Source: Gracilaria vermiculophylla
Lineage: Eukaryota > Rhodophyta > Florideophyceae > Gracilariales > Gracilariaceae
Direction of reading: 5' to 3'
Assembly (NCBI GenBank): GCA_019155205.2
Contig: JAHNZQ020000049.1
Location: 678,107 to 718,885, forward strand
Length of the DNA stretch: 40,779 nucleotides
In this document: positions 1 to 10,611 of the stretch, in pieces
Position numbering within the stretch: position 1 is the first letter of the stretch
How the letters are laid out: every line of letters starts with the position of its first letter
Made by a program: the position numbers and the translations under genes
Notes under the pieces: generated by a model
What the model saw: only the letters and a program-made list of their open reading frames with translations
The model's database searches: none
What the model was told of the DNA's origin: nothing

Positions 1-121
1 CGCTGGCTATGGATCACCTCTGGAACGTACATGGTAGCTCCCGACTTTAATTTTGTACCATGCTACAGTAAATGCTGAGCGCACATCGCAGAGTGCTGTC
101 TTCACCTTTCGTTGTTTGGCT

Positions 122-151
122 CCCTCGCGCGCACTATGAGCGCTGCGAGGG
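122..151 (-). terminator. Hairpin directly after the stop codon of the SANT/Myb-like gene
   Basis: Positions 122-128 pair with 145-151 (7 bp, CCCTCGC/GCGAGGG) and 129-132 with 140-143 (GCGC/GCGC), with one bulged T and a 7-base loop. The stem starts one base after the stop codon at 153-155 on the minus strand. A role in mRNA 3'-end formation or stability is inferred from position only. Confidence 0.4.
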
Positions 152-152
152 C

Positions 153-1055
153 CTAGTTTTCCACCGGAGCACTTTCGTTATCCGGGGCCTCTTCCTGTTT
201 TTCTTTTTCTTCTTGCCTTATGGAATTTAGAGCCCTCGAACGCATGATGCGAAAGTATTCCAATGATTCATTTTCATCGCAACCATCAGGAACACTGGTG
301 AAAAACGCGATTTCGTAATGGCGTTTGAGCACCACGTTTCGCTCCACCTGCGGCGCCACTGATTCCGAAGCCAACTTGAGTTTCTTCGCTGCTTCTTTTT
401 GCTTCTGCTGTTGCTCCTTCGCCCTCTTTCTCCCAACAGGTCTGCCACTGCCACCGGAACTAGACAGTTTGTCTGATTGTTGCACTACAACACCATTCTC
501 ATCATTTCCTCCCACCACTTCCGAACCAGCATCATGACCGTCATTGTTGAGTTTCGGTGTAATAGTCCAAGCAGACGTGAACTTTTCATGGTCTCGAAGA
601 ATATACCACGCTTTCAGAAAACGAAATGGTTTTCCGCAATCATCGGCAACACTCCGCATTTCCATATCATTTAATAAACCTGTTGCCATGTGAATGATAT
701 CATCTGAAGACACGCCGGTCGGTTTAGAACGTACGATGGGGGCATGGCACCTCGAGAACAACATACACTCTTTGTGTATAGCCTTGCACGGCGCTTTCAC
801 TGACTTAACAGTGCGCATCTCTCGATTGCTCGGTTTCAGCTTGTCGTTGTACAAGGTCGCGATAGAAGTAAAAAAATCGTTTCCTTTTTGCTCAGCTCCC
901 ACAATGGGGTTTTCAGAAACAGCGATCCAGGCTTTTGCCATCGCTGTGTCTTCGGCAGGAGTATAGCCAGATCCGCGTGGAGCCTTCTGTTTCTTGGTTT
1001 TGGGTGTAGTTGCTGTGGCCTCTATTGGGGTCTCGATGTCAATCACAGTTGCCAT
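153..1055 (-). CDS. SANT/Myb-like nuclear protein, NAM-associated-domain type (300 aa)
   Basis: One open frame of 300 codons with an ATG start and TAG stop. Residues about 25-125 resemble the SANT/Myb-like module of plant, fungal and oomycete proteins often misnamed 'glutathione S-transferase T3-like': RGSGYTPAEDTAMAKAW, then VSENPIVG and an aromatic GNDFF stretch. Residues about 205-235 are Gly/Ser- then Lys/Arg-rich (GRPVGRKRAKE followed by a Q/K/A-rich helix), as in No-apical-meristem-associated C-terminal domains. The tail has the KRHYEIAFF block followed by a charged coiled helix. The protein is probably nuclear and DNA-binding. Such proteins are common both as host genes and as accessory proteins of PIF/Harbinger transposons, but no transposase or terminal repeats are seen beside it. 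Codon use is balanced, unlike the GC-saturated gene at 2636. The family is fairly sure; the role is unknown. Confidence 0.75.
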   Translation of the reverse strand: MATVIDIETPIEATATTPKTKKQKAPRGSGYTPAEDTAMAKAWIAVSENPIVGAEQKGNDFFTSIATLYNDKLKPSNREMRTVKSVKAPCKAIHKECMLFSRCHAPIVRSKPTGVSSDDIIHMATGLLNDMEMRSVADDCGKPFRFLKAWYILRDHEKFTSAWTITPKLNNDGHDAGSEVVGGNDENGVVVQQSDKLSSSGGSGRPVGRKRAKEQQQKQKEAAKKLKLASESVAPQVERNVVLKRHYEIAFFTSVPDGCDENESLEYFRIMRSRALNSIRQEEKEKQEEAPDNESAPVEN

Positions 1056-1136
1056 ACTCGATCCGGGAAAAAGGGATGGGTGTGTAGCCGCCAGAAGAAT
1101 GGTATGCGAAAGGGTCTAGGAGTGTTTTTCATGGGT

Positions 1137-1144
1137 TTATATTG
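1137..1144 (-). promoter_or_regulatory. TATA-like box upstream of the SANT/Myb-like gene
   Basis: The minus strand reads AATATAAA about 82 bases upstream of the ATG at 1055. The distance suits a TATA box with a short 5' leader. It lies in a locally AT-rich spot, so chance is possible. Confidence 0.4.
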
Positions 1145-2635
1145 TGGAGCGAATAGCTAGTCTTGGATGCTGAGCGTTTGGGTTTGGCGCCATTTGTAGA
1201 CCAATTGTATTGCAGCAACTGTCCTAAAATATTCGCTCAAATAGCACTTGGGTTGAGGGCTACTTGAGCAAATCCGTTCGATTTGCTCCAGGCAATATGC
1301 ACAGTGTTATAATATTTGGCCCTTTTTTGGTCTGGTGGGGAAAGCAAACCTCTAGACAAATGAGCAAATCATCAAATTTGATCAAATTTGATAATTTACT
1401 CGTTTTTCTTCTTCAATCGGGGCGGCTACAGCGGCCGGAACGGTTGCGATGCTATCAGTGAAATGAATAGTAGGTAGACGGTAGGTTCAATAAAACTTTT
1501 CTTCTGTTGCCTGATGCTCTTTTTGATCGAGAGCACAACGCCTATATATAGACTTTAGATTTTCCCTCTTGGAAAAACCTAACACAAAGATTAAAGTTGT
1601 CCAGCACAGCAAGCTGAGCTGGACAACTTCCATACAGTTCTAGAGACGTCGATGAACTATCCTTCTACGTCACACTAAATAAATGAATTGTAGCTTGCAA
1701 TAGTTTGTCACATTGCAGCGCCTAAATAACTTTGAAGTGCAGCTATTGGCTACGCACAGACCAGAACAGGAGAATAAACATCCTGATATTTTCAGAACGT
1801 ATTTCTTACACCTCAAAAATAACCGATGCAAAGGCGCCTGCAGTCTACTTCTCGTCAGATTTGGTATCATGAAGAAGCAATGAAAGTACACAATATGTGA
1901 TGTCTGGTGCAGGAAGTTGATCTTTCTGCATAAATTATTTTTATCTGAATTGTTTTGCATATTTTTTATTGCCAAATAAAGTATTTCTATTACAGAGTAG
2001 TTTTTATTCAAATTATATCAAACCTTGTTGCATAAGGGCTCACAAAAATTGTAGTTACAGAGTAGTTGTCTGAAAGATCTACTGGACTGGGTTGAGCTGC
2101 GTTCCTCTTTTGTCATTGTGAATGAGTAAAAGCCCAAGTGTTTCTTTTCTCGAGTTTGAGGCTTTACCACAGTTGCCGGTATATCATCCTGTCAGTGGTA
2201 TATTAGTTTTAGTTTAACATCGCAATCGTGGAGACGATAAATGAGGTAAACAACGACCGTTATAGGATCAACGTCATGGCATGGATTCTATTTTGCACAT
2301 TTGCGTGCGGGATCACGCTTGTTGTACGAAGCAGATATGTTTAACGCGTGCATATACTTCAGTGCCGGCCATGTTGCTCTTGCCAGTTTGCCTCCTGCCG
2401 CCTCAACAGCTTCTTTTTCGCCTGTTCCCCCAGCCGCTGATATCTCAATACACGCCACAACACTCACGGGCAGTTTCGAGCTGAATCCTCCTCGCACTTG
2501 CGATAAGAACTCGAGTGATACCATCATCAGCTGCCCTCGCAACGAATGCAGACCTGAGCGTAACGATGCAAGCCACCGAAAAGTGTGCGCCAGTATCATA
2601 CATGACATACATGACCACAGGCAGGGCTACGGTTT
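1145..2635. other. Intergenic DNA between the first two genes
   Basis: AT-rich sequence with only short, unconvincing frames. The one notable structure is the hairpin at 1594-1629. From about 2350 to 2640 base composition rises toward that of the transporter gene, but I see no separate gene there. Confidence 0.5.
1594..1629. repeat. Strong 36-nt hairpin
   Basis: A perfect 12-bp inverted repeat (AAGTTGTCCAGC ... GCTGGACAACTT). Its interior, ACAGCAAGCTGA, can itself pair as CAGC/GCTG after an A/A mismatch, giving an almost continuous stem. It is far from any coding frame. Confidence 0.6.
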
Positions 2636-4318
2636 CTACACTGGGGAGACGGCCTTGATGCGCTCTACAAGCTGTTCAATGCCGGTGAGCGTGCGACGCC
2701 CTCGCGTCTCAATGCGCACGGCCCACGCCGCCCACACGGCAGCCAAGGCCGCGGCGGCAAACGCGCCGACGGCCGCCGCGGGCGACGCGCCCACGGCCCA
2801 CTGCGCCAGTGCAGGCGCGGCCATGAGCGCCGTACGCGCGGCGCCGGAGCATGCGCCCATGGCAGTGGCACGCACGCTGGCGGGGAACAGCTCGTTGGTG
2901 TACAGGTACGTGGCTTGGAACGCGCCCGCGCTGGCGCCGCGCCCGACGAAGAACAACGCCGTCTCGGCGCGGCGCCCCGCGCACGCCGCCAGCGCCGCCG
3001 CCGCCGCCGCCGTCGCGCCGAACGACCCCGCCAGCACCGCGCGCCGCCCCGCCGCCTCCACCAGTGCCAGGCACGCCACGATGCCCGGCAGCTCGCCCAG
3101 CGCGCCCCATAGCGACGCCACAAAGTCGGCGCGCCTCAGCCGGTTGGCGCACTGCGGCGCGCCGCGCGGAGCGGCGGACACAGCGCGCGCCATGGTGCAC
3201 GTGGCACGCCGCCACGCGCAGCGTGCGTCGGCAACGCACGAGCGCGGCGCGTCGAGCGCCGCGCACTCGGCGGCCGCGTAACCGCAGCGGCGGCCTGCGT
3301 TCTCCAGCGCTAGCAGCTCGGGCTGCAACATGACCAACCCGTAGTATGTGAAGGCGGCGGCCCACCACAGGAGGGCGACCTTGAGAGTGAGGGCGCGCAC
3401 GGGCGGCGAGAAGAGCTGGCGCATGCGCGACGGAGCGGCGTCGACGGCGGAGGCGGCGGTGGTGGTGGCGCCGACGGGGACGCTGGCGTCGTTGTTGTCG
3501 AGAACCGCTTCGCTGTCGATTTGACGGTCGTGGTCGGCGGGAGTTTTTTGGTCCGGGACGAGGGCAGCGCGCAGGGGGGGGCGGCCATGGGCAACGGCGA
3601 GCCAGGCGATGGCGGCGTGTGCGTCGGCGGTGCGGTGGTGCGCCATGAGCCAGCGCGGTGACTCGCGCAGCGGCCACGACAGCAGCAGTACGGCCAGCAG
3701 CGGGAGCGAGGAGGCGGCGATGAGGGCGCGCCAGCCAAACGACGGCAGCACTAACATGGCAAGCAGTGCCTCCAGCACGGCGCCCAGCGCCCAGAAGAGT
3801 GAGATGGCCATACCCCACGACCCGCGTGCGCGCACCGGCAGCCACTCCATAAGCAGCGAGAATGATACGGGCAGGCCGCCAACGGCGAAGCCGACCAGGG
3901 CGCGCGCCAGCAGCAGCGCGGGGTACGATGGCGCCATGGCCGATGCGATGCCGAAGGCGAATGTGCTGGCTGTGCACGCGAGAAAGGCGCTCTTGCGGCC
4001 GTGGCGGTCGGCCAGCGCGCCCCAGAACAGCGCGCCGCTGAGCATGCCCAGCCCGACGGCGGTGGTGATAAGCGCGGCGCTGGCATCAGAGATGCGCCAT
4101 TCGCACTGCAGCGGCTGCTTGATGAAAGACAGCAGCATCATCTCCATGGACTCGGCCGTCCAAGCAAGGCCGGTGAGCGCGATGAGGTAGTACTGGTAGC
4201 GCCCCATGGACGCCGCCTCGATGGCGTCGTCGACTGAGACGGCGGTGGCGCTGGGCGGCGGTGCGGCGGCTCGCAGCGGCGAGCGTTCCGATAGCGCGTT
4301 TTGCGGTGATTCGATCAT
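2636..4318 (-). CDS. SV2/SVOP-type major facilitator transporter with a cysteine-rich loop (560 aa)
   Basis: An intact 560-codon frame. It shows the 12-helix major facilitator pattern of the SV2/SVOP/organic-ion branch. TM1 has the AESMEMMLLSF motif. TM2-TM3 carry the motif-A loop ALADRHGRK (about 101-109). TM4 has RALVGFAVGGLPVSFSLLMEWLP (given in part). TM6 ends in the family signature LRESPRWLM (217-225). TM10 has TNELFPASVRATAMG (474-488). A hydrophilic loop (about 226-305) separates the halves. Between TM7 and TM8 (about 345-390) lies a loop with six cysteines (345, 352, 361, 367, 374, 390), PSI-like in spacing. This is where animal SV2 carries its large luminal domain. The substrate cannot be read from sequence; a small organic solute is likely for the family. 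Third codon positions are almost all G or C, and an alanine run near 435-445 is coded by GCC/GCG repeats. GC content contrasts sharply with the flanks. Confidence 0.85.
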   Translation of the reverse strand: MIESPQNALSERSPLRAAAPPPSATAVSVDDAIEAASMGRYQYYLIALTGLAWTAESMEMMLLSFIKQPLQCEWRISDASAALITTAVGLGMLSGALFWGALADRHGRKSAFLACTASTFAFGIASAMAPSYPALLLARALVGFAVGGLPVSFSLLMEWLPVRARGSWGMAISLFWALGAVLEALLAMLVLPSFGWRALIAASSLPLLAVLLLSWPLRESPRWLMAHHRTADAHAAIAWLAVAHGRPPLRAALVPDQKTPADHDRQIDSEAVLDNNDASVPVGATTTAASAVDAAPSRMRQLFSPPVRALTLKVALLWWAAAFTYYGLVMLQPELLALENAGRRCGYAAAECAALDAPRSCVADARCAWRRATCTMARAVSAAPRGAPQCANRLRRADFVASLWGALGELPGIVACLALVEAAGRRAVLAGSFGATAAAAAALAACAGRRAETALFFVGRGASAGAFQATYLYTNELFPASVRATAMGACSGAARTALMAAPALAQWAVGASPAAAVGAFAAAALAAVWAAWAVRIETRGRRTLTGIEQLVERIKAVSPV

Positions 4319-4431
4319 GGCGCCGCTGCCCGAGGTGAAGGCGCGTCGCGCGCACGCTCGGGCACCGCGCCCAAGGCGTCGGGAGGTGCTCCTGCTTACA
4401 GCGCGCGCGCCGTTGCATCATGAACGTGGCA

Positions 4432-4446
4432 CCGCCCAATGGGCGG
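4432..4446. promoter_or_regulatory. Palindromic GC-box/CCAAT-type site upstream of the transporter
   Basis: CCGCCCAATGGGCGG has two 7-base arms that mirror each other around the centre, with a CCAAT/ATTGG core and GC-box halves. It lies about 115 bases upstream of the transporter ATG (4318, minus). A promoter role is inferred from position and composition. Confidence 0.4.
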
Positions 4447-7160
4447 GGAGCGTCAGGCATCGTTACCGGCACGCCCCGCGCCCCGCGCCCCAAGTTCGGG
4501 ACGTTCGTGAAGCTCAAAGGTCATCGAGTGGAAGGACAACTGAGGGGCCTAACAGATGAACCTCTAAACGATTATCAATGTGACGAATGTCAAGCAAATA
4601 CCAGTGTTGCACCGTTGAGTTCTTTACTTCTGTGCCTCATTTCTGTTGTGCTACCGCTCATTGGCTCAGTATCTGTCCCCATCTTTTGAGAATAAAGGTC
4701 CAATCCGAAATATTAGAAGAGTTTGAATCTCGAGGTCTTCAAAGTCGAGACAAATAAATGCGCGGTAAGATTGATATTGTGCAGTAGCACAAATTCGGGA
4801 AACAGCAAGTCCGTCGACGCTCATTGTCTGCTCAAAACTGCATGATTTGGCAACAAAGATTAATCTCCAGCATGCCGCCAAATTGCTCTTGATTGCATAA
4901 ACTCGTGCCCCTTTTTGACAAATCGACAGTATCGAAGTTATTTTTATGATTATCAATGAGAGCATGAACACATTACGCTCGGAAAGTACTCACAAAAATG
5001 TAAGCTGTTCGACACAGTGCTTCCCCATAAGTCAATAAACAAAATGTTCTTTTATCTCAGTTCTTGGCTTAACTTCTGTATAGTGAAGAAGCTGGTAGAA
5101 TCTCCTTTACAATAATAGCATTCTTAAACAATGTGGAAGGTAGTACAAGTTTGTAAAGAAAACATACAAGGCATATGTAATGGTATACAATAGAAAATAT
5201 ATAGAACTCGATTACAGAACAGAAATGATATAAATCTCCGCAGAAGCATAATTCTAAGACTAAATTTGAAGAAACATACAAGTCAAGCCAAGATTTTGAG
5301 ATAATATATTACTGTGTTTATTCAAATCCGTGCACTGCTCAACCGACATTACTATATTTCGGCAAATTTCGAGTTAGGATTATTCTTGAACGGTGTTCTA
5401 TATCAATTCTACTATATTATCAAGTTCTGTATCTTGTCAATCATTTACCACAAATATGCACATCGTGTTATTTTATAGACACTTGTGGGATCTTCCAAAT
5501 CCAATGAGATTTCTATTGTTGTTGAAAAGCCTGTACCGGCTTCTTCGACATGTTCATTTGGCTTGAAGAAGCTCCATACAAAAACATATCTTGAAGATGT
5601 TATTCTCGATATGCTCTTCACCGGGCATCAATTCTAGCTCATCTAGTTCTACATACAGAATATTGATGACAAATAATCATCTCCAGAATTGGCAAAGGTA
5701 CAAATAGTAGAACAGAATGAGCGAACAGCAACGCTGTCCATCAGAGTGTGTATCACATCGGTTCGGCAGATGCGATACGAAGAGAAGCCTGGCTGATTCT
5801 CGTAGGAGAACAGCAGACTCTACGTCGTTATTAGTAGATGATGTATTGCGATCGCTAATTTAGTATAAACAGACAGTACCTTATTCGATTCAACACTCGA
5901 AGGCAGTGTAGCCTGAAGACTGTTTTCGAGACAATATTTGATGACAATGTAGTTTATAAACTGTCTCTGTGGTTCTGTGTGGCCCAATACTTCTATCTGT
6001 GATACAAAATGTGACCGTGGTGTGATATGTACAAAAAAGCAGCGCAGAGAGCGCCAGAGCTGCTCGACTGCTCGGTTAAGCACTTGTGTCTTTTTCTCAT
6101 GAATCCTTGTTGTTGTAGTGATGGTTCAGAATCTGTCAAAATTTTCTCCAAACTTCGTTTGCGCCATCAAGCATTGAGCATAGAGTACTTGTTTTCGTAG
6201 CTCGTTAGTTCTTATTTGGCTTCCCAAAAGCTTTGAAAAAATTGTATGACGTTCTTCTTTATTGTTCACGGATGCAGTATCTCTCAAAATTCGTTATGGT
6301 TAACAAACACAGATTGATAATTATGTATGGTAAGAAAGAATTCTTGCATTACAATAGCATATGTCGTTCGATATTCTGAATTTGGCTTGAAAACACCCAT
6401 TTCTTAATTACAAATCTGTTTTAAGATACATTATTTAACAGGACCATTGTAGAAGAGTATTAGAGAATTTTGCATTTCAAAAAAAAAAAAACTAAAATGA
6501 TCCTTCTTTCTTTTCATGTCTCGCAGGAAAAAACATTTTAAATATTATTATATCAAAAGCAATTGTTGGCCCTTGAAGAAGTCGTCCTATTAGGTCTTCC
6601 AAAACTCCAGATGAATTTATAACAACTTTTCAAAGTCGTTTTTTGGTATACAGATTGTGATATGTATTCCATTGCCTTCAAATTGTAGGAAATAAAAAAA
6701 TTCACGTCAGACTTGGTTCTTGTCTGGAGTAGCGATTTTTTTTCTACGTTTTTTTGGCATCTATGACATCCGATAAATTGCATTGATTGTGTATAGCATG
6801 GATGTAGCTCCTGAACTTGAGCAGAAGAAAAGGGTTTTGGTCTTTCCTCGTTGGCGGATGTGATTCGATCATGTCGGCAACTGCAGCTCTACAACCTTCA
6901 AGACTTTTAGAGGTCCCATGAAGTTTGGTTGGCGTTGTTGCGATACAAAGGCTCTGTCGAAAACGTCTGTGCCATTGTCGTGCTTGTGGAACTTGGCGTC
7001 AGTTTTGATCTTGTTCGCGTGGAACACATGTTATCTTGCTGTGCGCGAGAAGCGTTCGTGGGCCAATTATCAAAAGGCTGTGCTTTTCATGACATCTAAC
7101 GCTGCCTTTGGACAATTTTCCTCCAGCTGGTGTGTGATTCACGAGTGTGTACACGACTAT

Positions 7161-7198
7161 TGGCCTTATATGAGGTCATTTGGTCTCACATAAAGCCA
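7161..7198. repeat. Imperfect hairpin with a TATATGAGG core
   Basis: TGGCCTTATATGAG at the left pairs imperfectly (about 12 of 14) with CTCACATAAAGCCA at the right. The left arm is a near copy of the perfect palindrome at 7594-7613. Confidence 0.5.
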
Positions 7199-7593
7199 GT
7201 ATTGCTGGAGTTTGAAAACTGCAATAAACGGCATGAGTAATTCAGTACTTGATCACCTGGTGGTATCCACTTTCTTCTTGATTGCCATCAGCTAAGATAA
7301 GGAGTTTCTCAACCCATTGTTCCGTTTCATATTACTGGAACAATGAAAATACCTGTTCCAGCTCATAACCAAAGATTTTTGTAGATCTACTGATTGTCAC
7401 CTCAAAGCTTGTGCAAAGAATTGCTTGTGCTCTCTTAATAGTTTGCTATTCCACAAGATTTAGTGCCTAGATCTGCCGGCTTTTGTAATAAATTTAATAG
7501 TTCGAATATTTCTGGCTGAAATCTTTGCAATTTGAACACTATGGGGCTCTTTCTGAACATTAACAAGCTTTTTTCGAAAATGTTTCCTAAACA

Positions 7594-7613
7594 CTGGCCT
7601 CATATGAGGCCAG
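7594..7613. repeat. Perfect 20-bp palindrome
   Basis: CTGGCCTCATATGAGGCCAG equals its own reverse complement over all 20 bases. Related sites with the same CATATGAGG core are at 7161-7198 and 16148-16185. Confidence 0.8.
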
Positions 7614-8825
7614 AGCACTGGGCGTGTAGACAGGAGAGAATTTGGAACGATTTATGTGACATATCTCAATCTCGAAAAGTAAAAGAATGAATATTAGCGA
7701 GAAGGATACTTATCTTTTTTTTCATGTGAAAGAAATGAATATGCTTTTCGTCGTGCTGAATTTCAAATACAACCAGCGTTGACTCAGTTGTGAACCGTTT
7801 TATCACCTTTCATCAAGATCCCAGCAAAAGAGAGCACGTCAAATTTAGGAGCTTACTCATTTAAATGAAAAGAGAATTGAAGAACAATTGTACATCAAGG
7901 GACCCAGTACGTCTTTTTTGTTGTTGAATCCCGCAGGATCTATCCTTTTCTCTTGCATTTGAAGGATACTTCTTTTCAAACAGTCAAAGTATAAGTAGTA
8001 AGACAACGAAAGACACCGCACCTTGCCTCTCGGATTACAACAGTTGAACATATCCGATGCAAAGCGGATTTGGCAATGACTTAGTGTGATAGAAATGTGC
8101 GACAGGAAGGAGTGCTCCACCGAGAAGCGCGTAAAATCAAGGGAGTGACCCGTGGCCATTCGAAGAGCATAGACGGCCTGTCCAAGTACAGGTACAAACA
8201 CGCTACTCGCAGCGCACCCGTGTGCTCAAAGCCAATTCGCGCAATGAAAGCCTCTGCACACTACTTCAAACTCTGGCTCACGCGCGCATTACGTTACGCA
8301 TCCATACATTAATCTTGGTTTTGTGATATGCGCTCAAGACGCCTGGACAATACGTCTTAGACGCAACCTGAGTGGCACCATTGAGCACTGAAGCCCATCA
8401 AGTACGAGACAAGAATAGGCTTCAACTCGCGAGCAAGTCCGAGTCCGTTTACGTTCTTTTCTATCAAAGCGTTGGTAAAGTATTCTTAAATGCGTCCGGG
8501 CCCCGATCCCAGCTGTTACTATCATCGGCATCCACCGCGCACATGCCCTCTGATAGTTCATCACATCAGACGATGCAAAGCCACAGTGTGAAATCCGCTA
8601 GCACTTCCAACGGCGCCAACATCCATGAACCGCCAAAGATTGCCCAGCGGCAGTGCATCGCGGTGGTCATGCCCAACTTCGTTGAAGGCCGGCAGAGTAC
8701 GACCGTCCGAAGCCATGAGTGCCCCGATGCAAGCCAACGAAGGAGCAACCTAGCAGTTTTAGAGGTTGACGGCCACCGACCGTAGCAGAGTTCGCCCTGA
8801 ACGAGGGGTGGACGCGTCCTCACGC

Positions 8826-9026
8826 CTATGCGGTAGTCGTACCATTCAGTAAGGATTCCACAAACAACAGAAATTCAGCAAATGGCGCGTCAGAGGGCAC
8901 AGGCCCTGTGCCGGGCACCCCCGGGATTGTGAAGGGTATGTTGACCGGAAAAAATTGCTGGCGGTCTACGGGCGCGGCGGCAGCCGAGAGAACGAGCAGC
9001 GCAACCATAAGCGCAAGCATCTTCAT
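8826..9026 (-). CDS. Small secreted protein, 66 aa, family unknown
   Basis: The frame opens with a classical signal peptide: MKM, then a hydrophobic core of Leu/Ala/Val/Met, ending in SAAAA with likely cleavage before PVDRQQ. The mature part (about 48 residues) is rich in Pro, Gly and Phe (FFPVNIPFTIPGVPG), has an amphipathic FAEFLLFVESLL helix and a NGT glycosylation sequon near the C-terminus. It has no cysteines, so it is not a disulfide-knot toxin type. I chose the ATG at 9026 because the signal core starts right after it; the frame is open a few codons upstream but without an ATG. A consensus TATA box lies about 107 bases upstream. The gene is probably real and exported. I do not recognise a homologue. 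Confidence 0.6.
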   Translation of the reverse strand: MKMLALMVALLVLSAAAAPVDRQQFFPVNIPFTIPGVPGTGPVPSDAPFAEFLLFVESLLNGTTTA

Positions 9027-9132
9027 CGTGCGTGTGTGCAACAATCTCAGAGCGAATGTGCAGGCAGCAGGGCAATGCGGCTATGGGAAGTTAACTATGA
9101 CTAACGCCGCCGAAACAGACTGGTTCTAGCGG

Positions 9133-9139
9133 TTTTATA
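9133..9139 (-). promoter_or_regulatory. TATA box for the small secreted-protein gene
   Basis: The minus strand reads CTATAAAACC in otherwise GC-rich surroundings, about 107 bases before the ATG at 9026. A start site about 30 bases downstream would leave a 5' leader of about 75 bases. Confidence 0.55.
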
Positions 9140-9142
9140 GTC

Positions 9143-10611
9143 GCGCGCGAGCGGTGGCGGCTGCGAGCTCTAGGGGCGCGGCGGGCGTCGAAAAGCGGAT
9201 GCAAATTCGAGCGGCACCAAAGGGAACAATCGGGGCGACGGAGATGATGGTGGAAAGGGCCAGCACTGTCTTCCTGCGTTTGCCGATACGTTATATTTGC
9301 GTCCGATTATTGTAATTATCCGTATATGAGGTATACCAACAAGCCGTCTGAAAAATGAGCGGCGAAACAAATTCTGCGGCTGCGGTTTTAATGAGTGGGG
9401 CGGCCACGTAATGGGCACAGATGCGGGCGGTGGGCTCTGCGCAGGAGATGGGGCCGCCGGATATGAAGCTGCGACGCGAAACCCTTCGAGCACACGGTGA
9501 AACGAGACGTCCCGGGTGAGGAACGTAGAAAAGCGCTGTTTAAAGCGTCGGGAGCGCAAGCGCGAGGAACCGATGGACGGAGAGCAAGAGGGCAACTCAG
9601 AGTTTGGTCACTTGTTTCTCGCCGATCCATTTTGTTGATCGGCATGACTTGCGTTTATTGTTCCTTCTCACTGGTAGCGATCTCACAGTGTCCGCTGGTG
9701 TCCGCGAGAAAATAACCTTGTCCAGGTGAAAGTGTGCTACTGGTGTTGGTTTCGGGTGTACAGGTCCGGAGGATGTAAGCGGCTTCTCCACCACTTACAC
9801 TTTGCGGTAGAAGGGCGTTCCTCAAGGCTTTCAAAAAAAAGTTGCGCCCGGGGGTTGCGGCAGAAGAGCAAGCGCGCTCGGCGATTCGCGACGCCGGAAG
9901 CGGCTGAAGACGTTGAAATTGCGCGTGGTTCGGGGAGATGAGCGGCGACGCCGCGCAGCGAGCACCGTGCGAACGCGCGGGGCACCGGCCAAAATTCGAT
10001 GCGCCACGGAAAAGCGATGCGCTCCTTCGGCGATGGGCGATGTGAGCGTAGAGCGCCGCGCGCGTGCACAGGTGCGCGTGCGCGGCAGGGCGTGCAGGCT
10101 GTCGGCGGCGCGCGGCGAAGGTTGGGGGAGCGCGAGCTACGCTCCGCCGCCGTTCCTCAAACTGTGCCGCGTTGCGCTACGGCTACATTGCGCGAGCGGG
10201 CGAACGCCGAGCGCGACGAGCAGTGGCCGTCGCGCTTCTCGCGTTACGGGGGGTGCACTTGAGGCGCGTTCCGTCGCCGAAAGGTGCAACCACACTTTAT
10301 TGCTCAAACAGAACTCGTGTTTCGACTTGTTTTTCGCCGCGACGAGTATGTGCGCACGCAACCTTGTTTGCTCCTTGCTCTCTGTGTGTGCCAGCTTTTC
10401 GACCTTTCAAACTGCGCTCCAGTACTCTAATACGGCCGCCAAACGTGATCCCAATGTGCTGCTCACCGACGCTCAGGATAGCGCACGTTCCGTCCGCCAC
10501 CAATCTGCATTACACAACCATCATCCCGTCCCCGCAAACTTTGCCTTGTACTTGCTACCTGTTAACGTCATGTATAAGAGTGAAACCCATCATTACCAAG
10601 TGATGCCCTGA
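9143..10611. other. GC-rich island without a recognised gene
   Basis: GC- and CpG-rich sequence, densest at 9830-10260, upstream of the small secreted-protein gene. Several frames are open on both strands, the longest on plus at 9913-10611 (232 codons, no ATG at its left end). The predicted proteins are Arg/Ala-rich and low in complexity, as expected from composition alone. It could be a promoter island, a non-coding transcript or a decayed gene. Confidence 0.4.

Larger units (their letters stand above)
4560..8825. other. Long AT-rich intergenic stretch, no gene recognised
   Basis: About 4.2 kb with only short frames in all six phases and no family motif. It holds simple A-runs (near 6479-6491) and two palindromic sites described separately (7161-7198, 7594-7613). 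A 91-codon frame on plus at 6918-7193 is in better-balanced sequence but matches nothing I know. From about 8370 to 8800 base composition is more even, and overlapping frames are open on both strands without recognisable domains; this may be the 3' flank of the small secreted-protein gene. Confidence 0.45.

Noticed and set aside
2301..3281. 326-codon plus-strand frame opposite the transporter gene
   Set aside because: It is a mirror of the GC-saturated transporter frame; the product is Ala/Arg/His-rich without motifs.
2709..3977. 422-codon minus frame overlapping the transporter
   Set aside because: Arg-rich out-of-phase shadow of a gene with extreme GC3.
9913..10611. 232-codon plus frame
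   Set aside because: No ATG at its left end, low-complexity Arg/Ala composition, no motif; explained by GC-rich background.
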